The notes under the pieces: generated by a model | The model's database searches: none | Seen by the model: the letters and a program-made list of their open reading frames with translations, nothing else | Told to the model about the DNA's origin: nothing | Made by a program: the position numbers and the translations under genes | NCBI RefSeq assembly: GCF_024213195.1 | Contig: NZ_JANAVF010000004.1 | Span: 124,001-188,000 of the forward strand | Length of the DNA stretch: 64,000 bases | DNA from: Streptomyces sp. TBY4 | GTDB lineage: Bacteria; Actinomycetota; Actinomycetes; Streptomycetales; Streptomycetaceae | Direction of reading: 5' to 3' | Part shown: positions 18,029 to 25,873 of the stretch, in pieces | Numbering within the stretch: the stretch's first letter is position 1 | Layout of the letters: every line of letters starts with the position of its first letter

Positions 18029-18643
18029 TCACAGGCCGGGCAGGGCCTCCCCGTGCTCCGGCTCGCGCCGGTGCTCCAGCCAGTACAGGTAGCCGCGCAG
18101 GTAGGCCTCCAGGCCGTCGTCGATGTACGCGATGAAGTCCCGGTGGCCCTGCGCGGCGTCGTGGTAGTGCCCGAGGTACTTCGGGTCGTTGTTGTAGCCC
18201 CAGTGGGGGTGGGTGTCGGCGCCCCAGTCGGCGGCTATGGCCACGGCCCATTCGCGGACCCTGCCCCGGTCCGCCCACCAGTCGCGGACCGCCTCCACGG
18301 TCCAGTGGTCGTCGCCGTCACGGTTGTAGCCCGCGCACATGTCCAGGGAGGCCCCGCACAGCAGGTCGAAGACCTGGTCCTCGTCGGTCGGCTGACGGAA
18401 CACGAACACGCCGCCGAAGCCGCCGCCGTGGTCGTCGTCGTAACAGATGTGGTGGGGGGCGTCCATCCGCCCGAGGGCCATCTCATCGGTTTCGCCGGCA
18501 TAGAACGGGCCGGGCACGTTGCGCCAGTTCCGGTCCTCCCACCGCCCCTGGAACATGCCGGGCTCCAGGTGGGATCCCGACGCGGTGAGTCGGCGGGCGG
18601 TGGGCGTCGGGTCCCAGTACGCGGGCTTGTCCGAGGGGTTCAT
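18029..18643 (-). CDS. uncharacterised protein
   Basis: I do not recognise this 204-residue protein. It is soluble, rich in Trp, Tyr, Asp and His, and has no signal peptide or membrane segment. Distinct stretches are APHHICYDDDHGGGFGGVFV, CGASLDMCAGYNRDGDDHW and HPHWGYNNDPKYLGHYHDA. Two cysteines in the central segment and the many His/Asp could bind metal, but that is a guess. The start at 18643 gives a normal N-terminus (MNPSDKPAYWDPTP). It is monocistronic, convergent with deoA and divergent from the STAS gene. Confidence 0.72.
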   Translation of the reverse strand: MNPSDKPAYWDPTPTARRLTASGSHLEPGMFQGRWEDRNWRNVPGPFYAGETDEMALGRMDAPHHICYDDDHGGGFGGVFVFRQPTDEDQVFDLLCGASLDMCAGYNRDGDDHWTVEAVRDWWADRGRVREWAVAIAADWGADTHPHWGYNNDPKYLGHYHDAAQGHRDFIAYIDDGLEAYLRGYLYWLEHRREPEHGEALPGL

Positions 18644-18699
18644 CGCGCCATTCTGCGCATGCTCCGATGAGTTCCGGCAGGTGGGGGAGTCACCCTCAC

Positions 18700-19035
18700 G
18701 TGACGATCAGACGACTCGTACTGCCCGGACCCAGCCCGACCGGACACGACATCGCGCGGCTGCGCGCCCGCCTGGCCCTGCTCTACGAAGCCGGGGCGAC
18801 GGCGGTGGTGTGCGATGCGGCTGCCGTCACGGCGCCCGGCCTCGCCGCCGTCGAGGCCCTGGCCCGGCTGCGGCTGACCGCCGCCGGGCGCCCCTTCCGG
18901 GTCATCGGGGCCGCGCCCCCGCTGCGCGCGCTACTGCACCTCGTAGGACTCGTCGAGCTCCTCGGGGAGCCCGAAGAGCGGGAACCACCGGGCGGTGTCC
19001 AGGAAGGCGTTGAGCCCGGTGATCTTCCCGTCTGA
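18700..19035 (+). CDS. STAS-domain protein (anti-anti-sigma-like)
   Basis: A single STAS domain of 111 residues: a beta strand at the N-terminus (TIRRLVLPGP), helix DIARLRARLALLYEAG, strand AVVCDAAAVTAPG (where anti-sigma antagonists carry the phosphorylatable Ser/Thr region), then LAAVEALARLRLTAAGRPF and ALLHLVGLVELLG. Such proteins bind and neutralise RsbW-type anti-sigma factors. GTG 18700 is preceded by a GGGGGAG run. The last 105 nt overlap, in antisense, the 3' end of the ECF sigma gene, an unusual arrangement. No RsbW-like kinase is in the window. Confidence 0.7.
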   Translation: MTIRRLVLPGPSPTGHDIARLRARLALLYEAGATAVVCDAAAVTAPGLAAVEALARLRLTAAGRPFRVIGAAPPLRALLHLVGLVELLGEPEEREPPGGVQEGVEPGDLPV

Positions 19036-19932
19036 GACCTCCAGGACCTGGAGCGCCCACGGGGTCCACCCCGGCTGCCCGTCCTCCCGCGGCCGGTACT
19101 GTCCGAAGGCCGGCATGCCGTTCGCCGTGGTCGGGAGCAGCCGCGAGCCCTTGCAGCCGATGCCCTGGTTCAGGTGCCAGGCCGCGATGTCCTCGTGGCC
19201 CTGGAGCCACAGGTCGTACGGCGGCATCGACAGCACCGCGTCCTCGTGGAGCAGGGCGGTCAGCCGGGAGATGTCGTAGGACTCGAAGGCGGCGAGGTAC
19301 TGCTCCAGCAGCTTCGCCTGGTCGCCGTCCAGCGGGTCGAGCGCCTCGCTCTCGCGCACGCGCGTGGCGGCGAGGGTCGCCCGGGCCCGCTGCAGGGCGC
19401 TGTTGACCGACGCGACGGTGGTGTCCAGCAGGGTCGCGACCTCGTCGGCCTTCCAGGCCAGCACCTCGCGCAGGATCAGTACGGCCCGCTGCTTGGCCGG
19501 CAGGTGCTGGAGCGCGGCGACGAACGCGAGCCGTACGGACTCCTTGGCCAGCGCCATCTCCGCCGGATCGGCGGTCTGCGGCAGCACCCGCCCGTCGGGC
19601 ACCGGCTCCAGCCAGGTCACCTCGGGCCGCTCGTTGAGCACGGCGGACGCCTGGTGCTGCGGGGCGCTCAGATCCATGGGCCGGGCCCGCTTGTTCCCCG
19701 CGTTGAGCAGGTCCAGACAGACGTTGGTGGCGATCCGGTACAGCCACGACCGCAGCGAGGACCGCCCCTCGAACTTCTCGAAGCTCCGCCAGGCGCGGAT
19801 GTACGTGTCCTGCACCGCGTCCTCGGCGTCGAAGGCCGAGCCGAGCATCCGGTAGCAGTACCCGGTGAGCTCCACGCGATACCGGTCGAGCGCGGCGTCG
19901 AGCTCGGGCGCGAGGTCGGTGGCTTCGGTCAT
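18931..19932 (-). CDS. ECF sigma factor with SnoaL-like C-terminal domain
   Basis: Extracytoplasmic-function sigma factor of 333 residues, much longer than a plain ECF. Region 2 reads GYCYRMLGSAFDAEDAVQDTYI and SLRSWLYRIATNVCLDLL. Region 4 has HLPAKQRAVLILREVLAW followed by DEVATLLDTTVASVNSALQRAR. From about residue 205 (LLEQYLAAFESYDISRLTALLHED onward) it carries a SnoaL-like domain as in the SigG/SigX5 group, where this domain modulates activity in cis. No anti-sigma gene is adjacent, which also fits that group. ATG 19932 starts the conserved sequence. The 3' end overlaps the STAS gene. Confidence 0.87.
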   Translation of the reverse strand: MTEATDLAPELDAALDRYRVELTGYCYRMLGSAFDAEDAVQDTYIRAWRSFEKFEGRSSLRSWLYRIATNVCLDLLNAGNKRARPMDLSAPQHQASAVLNERPEVTWLEPVPDGRVLPQTADPAEMALAKESVRLAFVAALQHLPAKQRAVLILREVLAWKADEVATLLDTTVASVNSALQRARATLAATRVRESEALDPLDGDQAKLLEQYLAAFESYDISRLTALLHEDAVLSMPPYDLWLQGHEDIAAWHLNQGIGCKGSRLLPTTANGMPAFGQYRPREDGQPGWTPWALQVLEVSDGKITGLNAFLDTARWFPLFGLPEELDESYEVQ

Positions 19933-20024
19933 GTCCCTTGATCCCCCTGGTAGTTCCCGATACTCCGGAAACTACCCGACCCCTCTGACAACCGCAGCCC
20001 GGCACGCGGCGGCGAAACGTTCAC

Positions 20025-21224
20025 CTACGGAGCCCCGGCCGCCGTGACGGTCCACCGCAGCACCGCCTCGCCCCCGCGCTCCTCCAGGGTGACCGGGTAC
20101 ACCTGCCCGCCCTGGTGCCGCTCGGATCGGTCCCCGGGATCCCGGCCGAGCCCGAGGACCCGGCTCCCCCCGACCTCGACCTCCCCGGCCCGCAGCGGGT
20201 GGCCCGCTCCGGCCCGCCGGACGCGGTCGCGGTCGGCGGCCTCGAAGGAGTCCAGCGCCATCGCGTCGCCCAGGACCATGCCGCAGCGGTCGACCGGGAG
20301 GTCGCCGAGGGGGATCGGGCCGGGGCCGTGGGTCGTGTGGTCCCAGGGGAGGCCGAGGGAGACCTCCAGGGTCGAGAGCACCGGCTTGCCGTCGAAGGGG
20401 GAGGGGGCGGTGCGGGCCCGGACCGGCAGGGGGCGGTCGCCGGCGGCCGGGACGGCCACGGCCTCGTAGCCCCACGGCTCGGATCCCGCGGGCCCGCCGT
20501 CGTGGAGGTGGCCGCCACCCGTCGCGGCGAGCGCGAGGGCACGTTCCGAGCGGGTCGGGTCACCGGCCGGCCGGTGGTCGAGCCGGCCGGCCTTGCCCAG
20601 CAGGAGCACCCCCGAGGGGGCGTCGACCGTACCGAGGGGCAGCTCCGGGAGCTCCGGGAGCGTCCACGACGCCGGGGGGCGGAAATCGCACCAGGTGCCG
20701 TCGAAGGGGTAGGCCGCCGCGTCGATGAGCCGCGTGACGCGCACGCCCTCCGCGCGGATGGCCGCGGCCCCGGCCGCCGTCCAGTACACCGGGTGGCCCG
20801 TCTTCGCGGCGAAGGACTCCTCGTCCTTCCACTCCCACGCGCGGTCCGGGGTCACCGTGATGTCGAGCTCCTGGTCGGTCACGTGGACGTCCGCGCCGTC
20901 CGGGGTGCAGACACGGGATTCGAGGTTGACGTACCAGCTGCGGAACTCCAGCCCGATCGTGAAGCTCCACCACACCGCGTGCCCCGCCCCGGCCGGCTGC
21001 AGGATCAGCGCACCCCCGTGCCGCCACCGGTCGGCCCGCAGCGGGTACGAGCCCTCCGGGGGCAGGTCCCGCAGGTGGGTACCGGGCGGGATGGTGGCGC
21101 GCCAGAGCGGGGTGCCCGGGGCCACCCACAGCAGCAGGCCGCCGTCGCCGGACTCCACCACGCGGGCCGGGATGATCATGCTGGTCGTGCTGCCGAGTAT
21201 GAGGTGCACGTTGACTGTGGACAT
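20025..21224 (-). CDS. DUF402-domain protein with extra C-terminal domain
   Basis: A 399-residue soluble protein. The first 170 residues match DUF402: WRATIPPGTHLRDLP, WWSFTIGLEFRSWYVNLES and DQELDITVTPDRAWEWKDEE, with the spaced acidic residues of that fold. In other bacteria some DUF402 proteins are nucleotide phosphatases; here that is only an analogy. The C-terminal half (from about GTVDAPSGVLLLG) ends in a strand-rich region, VYPVTLEERGGEAVLRWTV, which I would compare with DUF4241, not verified. It is transcribed away from the MFS gene region with no evident partner. Confidence 0.65.
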   Translation of the reverse strand: MSTVNVHLILGSTTSMIIPARVVESGDGGLLLWVAPGTPLWRATIPPGTHLRDLPPEGSYPLRADRWRHGGALILQPAGAGHAVWWSFTIGLEFRSWYVNLESRVCTPDGADVHVTDQELDITVTPDRAWEWKDEESFAAKTGHPVYWTAAGAAAIRAEGVRVTRLIDAAAYPFDGTWCDFRPPASWTLPELPELPLGTVDAPSGVLLLGKAGRLDHRPAGDPTRSERALALAATGGGHLHDGGPAGSEPWGYEAVAVPAAGDRPLPVRARTAPSPFDGKPVLSTLEVSLGLPWDHTTHGPGPIPLGDLPVDRCGMVLGDAMALDSFEAADRDRVRRAGAGHPLRAGEVEVGGSRVLGLGRDPGDRSERHQGGQVYPVTLEERGGEAVLRWTVTAAGAP

Positions 21225-21274
21225 GACCGGCGATCATGCCGGACGCGGGTTGCGGACCTCTTGTCCGACAGCCC

Positions 21275-22555
21275 TCAGCGCGCCGCCAGCGCCGCGATCC
21301 GGGCCGTACGGGCCGCGTGGGACCCGTACAGGGTGATGGTGACGACCCCGGCGACCGCGAGCAGCGCGAGGGTGACCGTGGCCGCCCAGCCCGCCGAGTG
21401 GTAGGCGAGGGCGCCCAGCGTGCCGCCGGCGCTGGAGCCGACGTAGTACGCCGACTGGTAGAGCGCGGAGGCCTGCGCGCGGCCCGTCTTCGCCGTACGG
21501 CTCACCGCCGCGGAGGCCACCGCATGGCCCGCGAAGAAGCCGGCCGTGATCAGGACCAGGCCGAGCAGGATCGCGGTGAGGGAGTCCGCGAGGGACAGGA
21601 ACAGCCCCACCGCCGTCGTGGTCACCGCCAGGTACAGCGCACCGCGCCGCCCCAGCCGGCCCACCAGCTGTCCGGCCGCCGCCGAGGAGACCGTACCGAC
21701 CAGGTAGACCAGGAAGATCGAGCCGATGAGCCCCTGGCCGAGGGAGAACGGCTCGTCGGAGAGGCGGTAGCCGATGACCGTGTAGACCGCGCCGAAGACG
21801 GTCATGAACAGCGCGCCGATCCCGTACAGCCGCAGCAGCAGCGGATCGCGCAGGTGCCCGGAGACCGTACGCCCCACCGCGCGCGGGTTCAGCGAGGCCG
21901 CCCGGAAGAACCGGGCCCGGGGGAGGAGGACGAGGAAGGCCGCCGCGCACGCCAGGGACATCAGGCCGACCGTCAGCAGTCCGCCGCGCCAGCCCCAGAC
22001 CTGCGCCGCCCAGCCCGTGACGAGGCGGCCGCTCATGCCGCCGATGGAGTTGCCCGCCACGAACAGGCCGATCGCGGCGACCAGCGCCTTCGGCTTCACC
22101 TCTTCCGCCAGGTACGCCATCGCGGAGGCCGGGATGCCGGCGATCGCCGCGCCCTGGACGGCGCGCAGCGCGATCAGCCACTCCAGGTTCGGCGCGAAGG
22201 GGACGAGGAGGCCGACGCCGACCGCGATCACCATCGAGCAGGTCATCATCCGGGTCCGGCCGAAGCGCTCCGAGAGCGCGCTGAGCGGCAGGACGAACAG
22301 GGCGAGCGCGCCGGTGGCCGCGGAGACCGTCCAGCTGGCCTGACCCGCCGTCACGCCGAAGCCCTCGGAGATCGCGGGCAGCAGCGCCTGGGTGGAGTAG
22401 AGGAGGGCGAAGGTGGCCAGTCCGGCGGCGAAGAGCGCCAGGCTGAGGCGGCGGTAGCCGGGACGGCCGGGCTCGTGCGCCTCGGGTGCGGAGGCGGGGA
22501 ACGACGCGGTGGAGGCGCCCGGGATGACGGGTGCCCCGGTATGAGCGGGAGGCAT
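21275..22555 (-). CDS. MFS transporter (YnfM-like)
   Basis: A 426-residue, 12-helix major facilitator transporter, probably an exporter. Helix 1 carries TFALLYSTQALLPAISEGF and helix 3 follows the motif-A loop LSALSERFGRTRMM. GNSIGGMSGRLVTGW lies in helix 5, RLSDEPFSLGQGLIGSIFL starts the second half, and ALYQSAYYVGSSAGGTLGAL is the late conserved helix. It resembles the YnfM/arabinose-efflux subgroup often controlled by a divergent LysR gene, as here. ATG 22555 is chosen because upstream codons run into the shared promoter. Substrate unknown. Confidence 0.88.
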   Translation of the reverse strand: MPPAHTGAPVIPGASTASFPASAPEAHEPGRPGYRRLSLALFAAGLATFALLYSTQALLPAISEGFGVTAGQASWTVSAATGALALFVLPLSALSERFGRTRMMTCSMVIAVGVGLLVPFAPNLEWLIALRAVQGAAIAGIPASAMAYLAEEVKPKALVAAIGLFVAGNSIGGMSGRLVTGWAAQVWGWRGGLLTVGLMSLACAAAFLVLLPRARFFRAASLNPRAVGRTVSGHLRDPLLLRLYGIGALFMTVFGAVYTVIGYRLSDEPFSLGQGLIGSIFLVYLVGTVSSAAAGQLVGRLGRRGALYLAVTTTAVGLFLSLADSLTAILLGLVLITAGFFAGHAVASAAVSRTAKTGRAQASALYQSAYYVGSSAGGTLGALAYHSAGWAATVTLALLAVAGVVTITLYGSHAARTARIAALAAR

Positions 22556-22591
22556 GCGTACGACCGTAGAGCCCCTGTTTTCATGCGTCCA

Positions 22592-22627
22592 ATGCACGAA
22601 TTCGCGATAATCAATCCATCCGTGCAT
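22592..22627. promoter_or_regulatory. inverted repeat in LysR/MFS intergenic region
   Basis: ATGCACG at 22592-22598 and CGTGCAT at 22621-22627 form a perfect 7-bp inverted repeat 22 bp apart, between the divergent starts. This is the expected position for a LysR-type regulator site controlling both genes. Confidence 0.5.
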
Positions 22628-22654
22628 CAGTGCAGGTCAGATGGGTGCCTATTC

Positions 22655-23596
22655 ATGAGTCGTTACGAAGAAGACATGGCTGTGACACACGCGCTGGCCC
22701 CGCGCCTCGTGTACTTCGCCGCCGTCGCCCGGCACGAGCACGTCACCCGCGCCGCGCAGGAGCTGGGCGTTCCGCAGTCCACCCTGTCGCGGGCCATGGT
22801 CCGCCTCGAACAGGACCTGGGCGTCACGCTGTTCGCCCGCAAGGGCCGTACGGTCGCGCTCACCACCGCCGGCCGCACCTTCCTCGCCTCCGCGGAACGC
22901 TCGCTCGCCGAGATCGCCCGCGCCGCCGGCTCCGTGCAGCAGGACGCCGACCCGTCCTTCGGCAAGGTCGCCTTCGGCTTCCTGCACACCCTGGGCCCCG
23001 AGACGGTGCCCGGCCTGATCCGGGCCTTCCGCGCCGACCACCCCGGCGTACGGTTCTCCCTCGTCCAGAACTACGGGGAGGCCATGCTGGAGAAGCTGCG
23101 CGCCGGCGAGCTCGACCTCTGCCTGACCTCACCGCTGCCCGACGCCCCCGACCTGGTGGCCCGCCGGCTCGACGAGCAGCGGCTGCGCCTGGTGGTCCCC
23201 GACGACCACCGGCTCGCCGGCCGCAAGCGGATCCGCCTCGCGGAGGCCGCCGAGGAAACCTTCGTCACCCTGGAGCCGGGCTACGGGCTGCGCCGCATCA
23301 CCGACGACCTGTGCGCGGAGGCCGGGTTCACGCCCCGGGTCGCCTTCGAGGGGGAGGAGGCCGAGACCCTGCGCGGGCTGGTCGCCGCCGGTCTGGGCGT
23401 GGCGCTGCTGCCCCCGCCGGCGGTGGCCCGGCCCGGGGTCGTCGAGCTGACGGTCACCGCCCCGCGCGCGGTCCGCGAGATCGGGGTGGCCTGGCTCGAC
23501 GGACACCCGGACACTCCGCCGGTCGCGGAGTTCAAGCGGTTCCTGCTGTCGCGCCGGGGGCGGCTGATTCCGGAGCTCCAGCCGGAGGGTGCGTGA
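22655..23596 (+). CDS. LysR family regulator divergent from MFS gene
   Basis: A 313-residue LTTR. The N-terminal winged helix reads LVYFAAVARHEHVTRAAQEL and GVPQSTLSRAMVRLEQDLGV, then the linker helix LTTAGRTFLASAERSLAEI. The effector domain starts at VAFGFLHTLGPETVPGLI and includes YGEAMLEKLRAGELDLCL and LVAAGLGVALLPP. Start is ATG 22655 or ATG 22676. Divergence from the MFS gene suggests it activates that exporter in response to the exported compound. Its last 65 nt overlap the convergent LuxR-type gene. Confidence 0.88.
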   Translation: MSRYEEDMAVTHALAPRLVYFAAVARHEHVTRAAQELGVPQSTLSRAMVRLEQDLGVTLFARKGRTVALTTAGRTFLASAERSLAEIARAAGSVQQDADPSFGKVAFGFLHTLGPETVPGLIRAFRADHPGVRFSLVQNYGEAMLEKLRAGELDLCLTSPLPDAPDLVARRLDEQRLRLVVPDDHRLAGRKRIRLAEAAEETFVTLEPGYGLRRITDDLCAEAGFTPRVAFEGEEAETLRGLVAAGLGVALLPPPAVARPGVVELTVTAPRAVREIGVAWLDGHPDTPPVAEFKRFLLSRRGRLIPELQPEGA

Positions 23597-24722
23597 GCGG
23601 GGCGGGGCCGGCTGCCGCGGCTCCGGCTTCGGTTTCGGCGTCCGCCGCTTCCGCCGCTTCCGCCGCCGCTGCGGAAGCGGCGGACGCCGCCGCCACCGTC
23701 GCGGACAGCAGGAACCCGGCCTGGAAACGGGACTTGGCCCCCACGGCCCGCATGACCTCCGCGATGTGGCGCTGGCAGGTCCGCTCCGACATGCCGAGGC
23801 GCCGGGCGATGACCTTGTCCTCCAGTCCCTCCGCCAGCAGCCGCACGATCGTCTGGCGCAGCTCGTCGGAGATCGAACGGGCCTGGTCCGGGCCGACGGT
23901 GGTGCTGAAGGGCTCGGCCTCCGCCCAGCACCGCTCGAAGGTCTGTGCCATGAAGTGGACGACGTTGGGCTCGCGCACCACCAGCGCCGCCTTGATGTCG
24001 TCCTGCACCTCCATCAGCCCGGTGTGCCGGTCGACGAGGATCATCCGCATCAGCCCGTCGCCGACGGTACGGACCTGCGAGCCGAGCGCGGTCACCCGCT
24101 CCACGTAGGCGGCCGTCGGGCGGGAGTAGCGGGCGGTGTGCTGGTAGAGGGTGCGCATCTTCACGCCCCGGGCCAGCATCGCCTCGTCCCGGACCACCGC
24201 CCCCTCCAGGGTCGCGGTGCTGCGGCCGCCGCCCGGGTGGCAGGTCAGCACCTCGGACTCGGCCGAGGCGACGAGCTCCCCGATCAGGTCCTGCAGCGCG
24301 GCCGGGTCGGTGACCAGCTCCAGGGAGTTCGCCCCGCCCCGGTCGCGCAGGTCGGTGCCCGCCTCGTACGCGGGGAGCAGCTCCTCCAGCCGGACGCGCA
24401 GCCGGTCCATCTCGTCATGGGTCTCGCGCACCCGCAGCGCCAGCGGGGCCAGCGTGCGGGCCGCCGCGGCCCGCGGGGAGACGGCGCTCCAGCACACCCG
24501 CTCCGGCTCCCCGGGGCGGCCGTCGTCCCCGGCGGGGGCGGCCGGGCGGGAGCGGGGCTGGATCAGGTGGGCCGCCGCGAGTTCGGCGAGGGCGGCGGCG
24601 ACGCACTCGCCGAGCGCCTCGCCGGCCTCCGCCTCGGAGAAGGTGTGCCGCTCGGCCGCGTAGCCGTAAAGACGCCGGGCCACCGCGCTCAGTTGGTCCG
24701 TTTCATCCGATGGCATATACAT
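23532..24722 (-). CDS. LuxR-type HTH regulator with TrmB-like N-terminal half
   Basis: A 396-residue regulator. The N-terminal 80 residues look like a winged helix (LYGYAAERHTFSEAEAGEAL). The middle (LQDLIGELVASAESEVLTCH, REPNVVHFMAQTFERCWAEA) resembles the effector region of TrmB/phospholipase-D-like streptomycete regulators. A C-terminal LuxR helix-turn-helix reads LLAEGLEDKVIARRLGMSER and TCQRHIAEVMRAVGAKSRFQ. There is no receiver domain. After the HTH comes an Ala/Glu-rich tail of about 55 residues, encoded by DNA that forms a perfect hairpin, so the tail may be a by-product of a terminator read as coding. ATG at 24722 or two codons later. Target genes unknown. Confidence 0.82.
   Translation of the reverse strand: MYMPSDETDQLSAVARRLYGYAAERHTFSEAEAGEALGECVAAALAELAAAHLIQPRSRPAAPAGDDGRPGEPERVCWSAVSPRAAAARTLAPLALRVRETHDEMDRLRVRLEELLPAYEAGTDLRDRGGANSLELVTDPAALQDLIGELVASAESEVLTCHPGGGRSTATLEGAVVRDEAMLARGVKMRTLYQHTARYSRPTAAYVERVTALGSQVRTVGDGLMRMILVDRHTGLMEVQDDIKAALVVREPNVVHFMAQTFERCWAEAEPFSTTVGPDQARSISDELRQTIVRLLAEGLEDKVIARRLGMSERTCQRHIAEVMRAVGAKSRFQAGFLLSATVAAASAASAAAAEAAEAADAETEAGAAAAGPAPLTHPPAGAPESAAPGATAGTA
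23650..23684 (+). terminator. hairpin serving LysR gene inside the opposing coding region
   Basis: TCCGCCGCTTCCGC pairs perfectly with GCGGAAGCGGCGGA around a 7-nt loop, 53 nt beyond the LysR stop. On the other strand it encodes part of the Ala/Glu tail of the LuxR-type regulator. Confidence 0.6.
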
Positions 24723-25039
24723 ATTCGTCCCGGCCTGTACCGATTCGTAAACCCCTCGTGTTCCCGCAAGGCACCAAGACGATGCCCTCTGATCTTCGTG
24801 AGGATAGGCCTAACCGGCACAGTGGTACCACGGCGTTCTCGGGGGAGGGCGCGGGCATCCTGAGTCCGCGCTTCGCCGGCCTGGCACCGTGCCCTCGCGC
24901 GGGTGCGTGCCTCAAGGTGGTCGCGCCGGGCCCGCCCGTGTCATCCGACCGGGAGGGGACGGCGCGGCCGGCACGGGCGGCCCCGCGCGACCACCACCAT
25001 CACGACCGTCACCGGCGCCGCCGCGTCCGGGCGGCGCAT
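24723..25039. other. gene-free stretch upstream of LuxR-type gene
   Basis: About 320 bp between two minus-strand genes, so it should hold the promoter of the LuxR-type regulator. I found no convincing ORF, dyad or RNA. A short Val-rich frame on the minus strand lacks a ribosome-binding site. Confidence 0.4.
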
Positions 25040-25759
25040 TCAGCCGCGCAGGGACCGGCCGTAGCCGGAGGCCAGCGGCATCCGCAGGCCCAGCGGCGGG
25101 GGAGCCGCCAGCGCGTCGGTGACCGGCCGCGAATAGGGCCCCGAGAAGACGGAACCCAGCACGAAGTCCACGGACAGGGCCACGACTTCGTCCTGGTGCT
25201 CGCGCAGCCGGTGCCCGTCGGAGTGCACTTCGAAGCGGCACGTCGTGCGGTTCGCCTTCTTCGCCCGGGTCGCCAGCCGGTACGACAACTCCGGGTCGCT
25301 GCGGGCGTCGTTGGTGCCGTGCACGATCAACACCCGGCGCCCCGAAAGCTGTTTCACCGGTTCGGGGGTGTCCGTGGCGGAGTGCGGGGGAAGCGAAGGG
25401 GCCAGTGCCAGAACGGAGTTGACGGCCTCGTGGCCGGCCGCGGCGAGCGCCGCCCGGCCGCCCGCGTCGTAGCCGGCCAGGCAGACCGGGACGTCACCGT
25501 ACCGCCGGACCACCTCGTCCGCGGCCCATTCGGCGTCCCCCTCGCGGGTGCCCGCGCCATGGATGACCTGGTGCGTGACCAGCCCGTCCGCCGCGCCCGC
25601 ACGGGCCAGGGCCCGGGCCAGCGGACGTACCGGACCGGGGGACAATCTGGACGCTCCGGGGAGAAGGAGCACCACACCACTGACCGTTGAGACCGAGCCG
25701 GTCGCGCCGGCCGCCCGCCCCAGGCGGGCCCCGCGCGCCGGCGGCGCATGCTGTGCCAT
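25040..25759 (-). CDS. alpha/beta hydrolase with Asp at the nucleophile elbow
   Basis: A 239-residue alpha/beta-hydrolase fold. The oxyanion region reads VVLLLPGASRLSPG. The elbow CLAGYDAGG (Gly96-Tyr-Asp98-Ala-Gly100) has Asp where GxSxG hydrolases have Ser. The acid strand has VLIVHGTNDARSDPE and the His motif is SDGHRLREH. Asp at the elbow occurs in dehalogenases and epoxide hydrolases, but overall it reads like the small dienelactone-hydrolase/esterase type, so it may be catalytically different or inactive. Start may be ATG 25759 or a later GTG (VSTVSGVVLLLPG). It is divergent from add and shares that intergenic region with palindrome D. Confidence 0.7.
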   Translation of the reverse strand: MAQHAPPARGARLGRAAGATGSVSTVSGVVLLLPGASRLSPGPVRPLARALARAGAADGLVTHQVIHGAGTREGDAEWAADEVVRRYGDVPVCLAGYDAGGRAALAAAGHEAVNSVLALAPSLPPHSATDTPEPVKQLSGRRVLIVHGTNDARSDPELSYRLATRAKKANRTTCRFEVHSDGHRLREHQDEVVALSVDFVLGSVFSGPYSRPVTDALAAPPPLGLRMPLASGYGRSLRG

Positions 25760-25844
25760 GACGGAACAGTCTCAGACGCCGAGGTGTACGCCACCCGTCC
25801 GCGCGGTCACTGTTACATATCGGCGACCTCCACCGTCTCACCGC

Positions 25845-25858
25845 TCTACGCGCGTAGG
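25845..25858. promoter_or_regulatory. nucleoside-regulon palindrome D (add)
   Basis: TCTACGCGCGTAGG contains the perfect 12-bp core CTACGCGCGTAG and ends 15 nt before the add ATG. Its right arm runs into AGGAG at 25856-25860, so operator and ribosome-binding site overlap. Confidence 0.78.
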
Positions 25859-25873
25859 AGCTAGAGTGCCCAG

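Noticed and set aside
24900..25030. Short Val-rich minus-strand frame in the gap before the LuxR-type gene, considered as a leader peptide
   Set aside because: It has no ribosome-binding site, no codon run tied to an amino-acid pathway and no attenuator hairpin.
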